Of a stretch of DNA of 64,000 bases, positions 59,701 to 64,000 are shown piece after piece (position 1 is the first letter of the stretch; every line of letters starts with the position of its first letter). Under the pieces are notes generated by a model that worked only from the letters and a program-made list of their open reading frames with translations, ran no database searches and was not told the DNA's origin. The translations under genes were made by a program, and so were the position numbers. The DNA comes from an uncultured Nitrospirota bacterium (lineage in GTDB: Bacteria; Nitrospirota; Nitrospiria; Nitrospirales; UBA8639): the NCBI GenBank assembly GCA_937139405.1, contig CAKZPV010000050.1, positions 151,799-215,798 of the forward strand, given 5' to 3'.

Positions 59701-59795
59701 ACGAACTCTTGAGTGGGGAGTAGTCGCCCGACTCTAGGCAATGCGAGCCCTGGAAATTGTGACCGCCACAGGGATCGTGGTATTTCGTGGCAGAT
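59701..59795. repeat. dispersed hairpin element copy C
   Basis: ACTCTTGAGTGGGGAGTAGTCGCCC...GAGCCCTGGAAATTGTGACCGCCACAGGGATCGTGGTATTT. Confidence 0.6.
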
Positions 59796-59883
59796 TCTTT
59801 CCAATGAATACAGATGGTGGACTCAGTCTAATCTGAAGAAGCCCAGTAACAGGTTTTACGACATCGGCTACCGATTTCGGTGC

Positions 59884-60819
59884 TCAAGGTGTGTCTGCTG
59901 CCTCCACGGCGTTGGCAAACTTCTTGGCTACGAGTTCAAACCCTCTATCTGTTGGATGAAGCTCATTGTCCCACCACTTCTTGTAGGTCGAATCATTTGG
60001 TAATGTCGTGCGAAAATCTACGTGTGACACGTGTTTGAAGTCCGAAATCTTGCTTACGCCCAGTAACATGTTGTTTAAACGGTCAATGAGGTCTTGAACC
60101 ATAGCTATTCTCTGATTCATATTTTGGTATCCTTTTTCTCGGAACCCTGGCTCAAGCCATGGGCCGAACCACAAATACCCACGACCGTCAGGCACCGCAT
60201 AGTCATACCCATGAAGTAGAATCGGAATCCTCTGGCCTAACCGCTTCTTACATACCTGGGTCACAGCACTGATGATGGTCACATAAGCGTCTTTAATTCG
60301 CTCCTCAACGATCTCCTTTACCAAGGGAATATTCAAACCTGGTTTTGGTGCACTCGCGTGGTTGAGTAAGACCGCAAATTCTTTTCCTGCTACGTCATTT
60401 CCACCACCCGAAAGCAAGATGGCCTTGGGCATGTTACCGCCTCGAATGACCTTTTCAATTTTTCGAGTAAATTTCTCAAGTTGCCCTTCGTTGTAAGCCA
60501 TATCCTGAATACGATCTCCAGGGCTCGCGACATCCTCCACTTCGTATCCATAATTACGTTCTAATAAGGAAAGTATGTCTGGTCCTGGGTAGTCGAACCA
60601 TGAATCCCCCTCAGCTACAAGCACCCCATTATGTTCTGGACCTCCTACTGCTGCAAGTAATTTAGGTGAAACGGTGGACGGAAGCTTTTTTGAAACCGCC
60701 GAATGTTTTCTCAAGACGGCTGCTCGTATTTTCAAAGCCTTATCTCGTTCCGCCAAGACCTCCATAGCTTGTCGATTCCCTATGACCATCGCTCGATTCG
60801 TGGACGGATCCTTCTTCAT
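59884..60819 (-). CDS. SGNH/GDSL-type hydrolase-like protein
   Basis: EGDSWFDYPG, SGGGNDVAG, NELHPTDRGF. Confidence 0.8.
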   Translation of the reverse strand: MKKDPSTNRAMVIGNRQAMEVLAERDKALKIRAAVLRKHSAVSKKLPSTVSPKLLAAVGGPEHNGVLVAEGDSWFDYPGPDILSLLERNYGYEVEDVASPGDRIQDMAYNEGQLEKFTRKIEKVIRGGNMPKAILLSGGGNDVAGKEFAVLLNHASAPKPGLNIPLVKEIVEERIKDAYVTIISAVTQVCKKRLGQRIPILLHGYDYAVPDGRGYLWFGPWLEPGFREKGYQNMNQRIAMVQDLIDRLNNMLLGVSKISDFKHVSHVDFRTTLPNDSTYKKWWDNELHPTDRGFELVAKKFANAVEAADTP

Positions 60820-61020
60820 CGCACACTCCTTTCTGTAAAGGTGAATAGCCCGAGGCCATGAATCCCCTTGACGTTCCTTCTTGTAAAGGACTGCTCCACG
60901 TCAAAGACCATCACGCCTCCAGAAAGAGACTGTCAAAGAGATTTTATGTATTCCTTAGAAATAAAGGAATAGACGTCGGAGTATACCCACTCCTTTTTTT
61001 TCTTTTAGATAGTCGTGGAA

Positions 61021-61695
61021 TCAGCGGAATGTCTGAATACAGGCCTCACTATCATTCCTCGGATTATTCACCATCGTACTCACCGGATAGGCTTCCATTT
61101 CTTCCGGTGGATAGGGTTGTAATAAGGATGAGAGTAACTCTGGAGTCTGAATGCTCGGGTTCAACCACGTATCATAGTCACACGTCTGAAGAATCACGGG
61201 CATTCGATGATGGATGCGTTCCATGATAGTGTTTGGTCCAGTAGTTAGCATGGCACACGTTTCCAATGGTGGGCCGTTATTGTCTTTTGTCCATCGTTTC
61301 CATAACCCCGCAAAACAAAACATGCGCTGGTCCTTGAACTGAATGTAATAAGGCTGTTTATTCTTGCCCTCCCGCTTCCATTCATAATAGCCATCGGCTA
61401 ACACCACACAGCGATGGTATTTTAAGGCTTTTCGGTAGGAAGGTTTTTCAGCCACCGTTTCTGCACGGGCGTTTATCATCTTGTGGCCTATACTGACATC
61501 CTTAGCCCAGGACGGGACGAGGCCCCACTTCAATTCAACGTAATCACGTGTGGGTGATTCGGGGTTATTACGGACACAGGCCACCATTTGGGATGGCGCG
61601 ATGTTATAACGTGGTGGATTATCGAGGGGAAAGATGGTGTTTAACGCCTGGGCGAGCTGTCGATTCTTTTCTTTGTGCGTGAAGCGGCCACACAT
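61021..61695 (-). CDS. SOS response-associated peptidase (SRAP/YedK-HMCES family), second copy
   Basis: MCGRFTHKEKNRQLAQALNTIFPLDNPPRYNIAPSQMVACVR. Confidence 0.94.
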   Translation of the reverse strand: MCGRFTHKEKNRQLAQALNTIFPLDNPPRYNIAPSQMVACVRNNPESPTRDYVELKWGLVPSWAKDVSIGHKMINARAETVAEKPSYRKALKYHRCVVLADGYYEWKREGKNKQPYYIQFKDQRMFCFAGLWKRWTKDNNGPPLETCAMLTTGPNTIMERIHHRMPVILQTCDYDTWLNPSIQTPELLSSLLQPYPPEEMEAYPVSTMVNNPRNDSEACIQTFR

Positions 61696-61705
61696 GGGGG
61701 AGGCG

Positions 61706-62191
61706 CTACGCTCCCTCCTCCAGTTCGCGCGTGGTTTGATAAGTGCCAAAGGCTAGTCGAATCCGATGCTCCAACTGCTGTACCCACAGCAGGGCCTCTT
61801 CATGAATGCGCTCTCCATCGAATTTAATGTTTTTCCCCTCGACAATCGTCAACCACCACTCGCTTTCCGTGTACGAAATGTTGACCGCGACATAATGTTT
61901 GGAGCGTCGAAGGGTGGATGCGCGAATTTGGCCTGGCTCAATTTTTTCCGAGTTCCATCCAGTATAGCCGCGGAGTGCCCCAAAGATTTCCCCCGCCACC
62001 ATTTGCCCAGTGGACTGGGGGTTATCCCATTGGGTTTTATGGCTATTTTGAAGAGATTTCAGAATGATTGGTTTTACCTGATCTAGAGGAATATTCGGGG
62101 GGATGAGGTTTTTGGTGGGTGCAGGAATAACGGATGTATTGCAGGCGCTCAACACGAGCGCGGCAAGGATAAGACCTAGGGATCTGTTCAT
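61706..62191 (-). CDS. lipoprotein
   Basis: MNRSLGLILAALVLSACN lipobox. Confidence 0.8.
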   Translation of the reverse strand: MNRSLGLILAALVLSACNTSVIPAPTKNLIPPNIPLDQVKPIILKSLQNSHKTQWDNPQSTGQMVAGEIFGALRGYTGWNSEKIEPGQIRASTLRRSKHYVAVNISYTESEWWLTIVEGKNIKFDGERIHEEALLWVQQLEHRIRLAFGTYQTTRELEEGA

Positions 62192-62333
62192 TTTGGTATC
62201 CTCCCAATCCCAATTTGTGAATTACGGTATTCAGGGCTGACGTTTATTAATAATTTTCGAAAAAAGAATCAGCTGCCCCCATGGAAGCAACTTAGCCTGA
62301 GCAGTGAGGGGTGGAACTGTCAGGCATACAGCC

Positions 62334-62648
62334 TTAAAAGCCAGTATTCGACCGCTGTTTATACTCGTCCAGAAGATCCCTTCGTTCCAGTTCCTTCAGA
62401 ACGTCCTGATTGACCCGAGAATCCTGGAATTGTCGATTGGGCTGTAAATCACTTTGGATGCCTTGTTGGATACGATCCACGGTATTAAGAGGTGGATTCA
62501 CCAGGTCATTGGGGTTAGGAGCCGGTACGTTCAATTGTGGTATCGGTGCAATGGCAGGCACATTATTTAAGGCCTGATCTGGGTAACCCTGCCCAAAGGC
62601 AAAACTGGTTGAAAGAATAACGCATCCTGTCAAAAGAAGTGTTTTCAT
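62334..62648 (-). CDS. small exported hypothetical protein
   Basis: MKTLLLTGCVILSTSFAFGQ signal peptide. Confidence 0.65.
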   Translation of the reverse strand: MKTLLLTGCVILSTSFAFGQGYPDQALNNVPAIAPIPQLNVPAPNPNDLVNPPLNTVDRIQQGIQSDLQPNRQFQDSRVNQDVLKELERRDLLDEYKQRSNTGF

Positions 62649-62714
62649 GGTTGTACCCTTCCTATCACAATACGTGAATTGATCTATTGCAGCAGCATAC
62701 CAGAATAGTTGATA

Positions 62715-63400
62715 GATTATTTCCCCTTCGGCAACAGCCCCTTCCTATCCATGACCTTCACGGAAGGAGGGGGTATGGTCCTATACTTTGATCGTCTATC
62801 GGGGGATTTCGCTCAACACTCCCTTACCAACAAAGATTCCCACACACCGCACTATAGCCACGCAGACTCCTCAACTCCCAATCGAGCAGTGGACGATAGG
62901 GATTGGTCGGGATGACTCCCATATACCCCCAGCCAGGATAGGCGAGAGGAAACCTCATGATGTAAGGCGTCAGGAAGCGGTTGTTGTAGTCAGGACGGCC
63001 GGGCCGACGAAATGGGTTTTGGGGGTTCAGACGGCCGGGCCGACGAAAGGTGTTACTGCTGGGGGTGGTGTACAGATTGTTAACACGGCTAAATTGGTGT
63101 TTGGTGATATCCGTCGGCGCATCGGTCGAACAGGTGAGACACCGTAAGTATGTCGGCTCCGCCCAAGCGCTGGTCATCAAGAGCGTGGCAGTAAGGAGTA
63201 TTGTGAATAAGCCTGTCTTCATGGTGTGACCCTCCTTTGGTGTTGGGCATTTCGATCATCATATATTCGCTTTCATCGCCGAATCTTTCTGATCACGATT
63301 TGTGGAGCTTTAGTCAACCAATTCATTCATTTTGCGAAAGACCTACGACGAGACGAGAATTACTTCGTCTTCAGCAACAGGCCCTTCTTTCCTAGCGGTC
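62715..63400. repeat. segmental duplication copy 2
   Basis: Paired with 57900-58585. Confidence 0.85.
62824..63222 (-). CDS. small exported protein, Arg/Pro/Asn-rich
   Basis: MKTGLFTILLTATLLMTSAWAEPTYLRCLTC...FRRPGRLNPQNPFRRPGRPDYNNRF. Confidence 0.7.
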   Translation of the reverse strand: MKTGLFTILLTATLLMTSAWAEPTYLRCLTCSTDAPTDITKHQFSRVNNLYTTPSSNTFRRPGRLNPQNPFRRPGRPDYNNRFLTPYIMRFPLAYPGWGYMGVIPTNPYRPLLDWELRSLRGYSAVCGNLCW

Positions 63401-63928
63401 TATTGACGATAGACATAGTCGATGAATCTACAGCCAGATACCTTACAAAATTCCCCGAATAAACGGAAGGTCTGGAAGCTCAGTGATCGTTCCTCTGGCC
63501 AGGGAAATCTCCAGCGCTAACGGTCTGGCCTACGTATGATTGTACTTTTCCACAGAAAATTTCCGACAAAAATTTTGGCAGACTCAATGCGTTTCATTTT
63601 CCCAAAAACCCACTAAAATTTTTCGCATGGGTTATGAACGCCCTGGTAGGAGTCCCACGTTTTTTACCCTCCACCCCCTTTGGTGCAGGATGAGCGGCGA
63701 TGGAATATTAATGTCCTCTCCATCTGGGCTCAGATGGCACCCTGACCGAGGCGAATAAATTGGAGTCATTCAATTATGTGGTGATTATTTGCTTGGCGCT
63801 GGGTCGTCTTACAACTGCGAGGGGAGCCGCAATTGAGGAGGGGAAAGTTGCTGGTGGTACGGCGAAAATACGGCCGCAATTAATATAGTAGGTGAATTTC
63901 TTTTCGGAATTCGAGGCTTACGGAAGGA

Positions 63929-64000
63929 TGGTGCCGAAGGCGGGATTTGAACCCGCACACCCCGGAGGGCGCCAGACCCTGAATCTGGTGCGTCTGCCGT
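63929..64000 (-). tRNA. tRNA-Leu(CAG), 5' end beyond the window
   Basis: Reverse complement GCAGACGCACCAGATTCAGGGTCTGG...GTGCGGGTTCAAATCCCGCCTTCGGCACCA; anticodon loop TTCAGGG. Confidence 0.92.

Noticed and set aside
63720-63737. CCATCTG-GGCT-CAGATGG hairpin
   Set aside because: Short isolated stem without a T-tract or conserved context

Overview
This is a 64 kb bacterial chromosomal window, probably from Nitrospira or a relative (inferred from protein flavour only). About 1-44 kb is dense housekeeping and stress-metabolism sequence: FAD oxidoreductase, di-haem peroxidase, Pal/OmpA, MarR-SDR-DsbA-YceI cluster, B12/radical SAM, MscS, PPK2, dodecin, MBL RNA nuclease, LOG family, RRM protein, CbpA/CbpM, MtgA, sensor kinase, TtcA, MsrA, NTT-like carrier, SSS symporter and patatin. 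About 44-64 kb is sparse accessory sequence with small exported proteins, paralogues and gene fossils, ending in a partial tRNA-Leu(CAG) on the minus strand. The strongest observations are: (1) a receiver domain continuing in frame after the stop of a sensor kinase, through four nonsense codons and no frameshift; (2) an OxyR/LysR N-terminal fossil with a perfect OxyR-type half-site next to a di-haem peroxidase; (3) a duplicated leader with a 113-bp identical block, a polypyrimidine tract and a 9-bp hairpin upstream of two unrelated genes, plus a diverged third copy; (4) a three-way-junction RNA candidate upstream of a 78-aa ORF; (5) a secreted protein with 36-aa repeats; (6) a 14-kb graveyard of duplicated and decaying genes, including an IS256 remnant, YpsA-like, SRAP and PEP-CTERM-like sequences. 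No CRISPR array, rRNA or intact mobile element was seen. All homology statements come from motif recognition by eye; no search was run.
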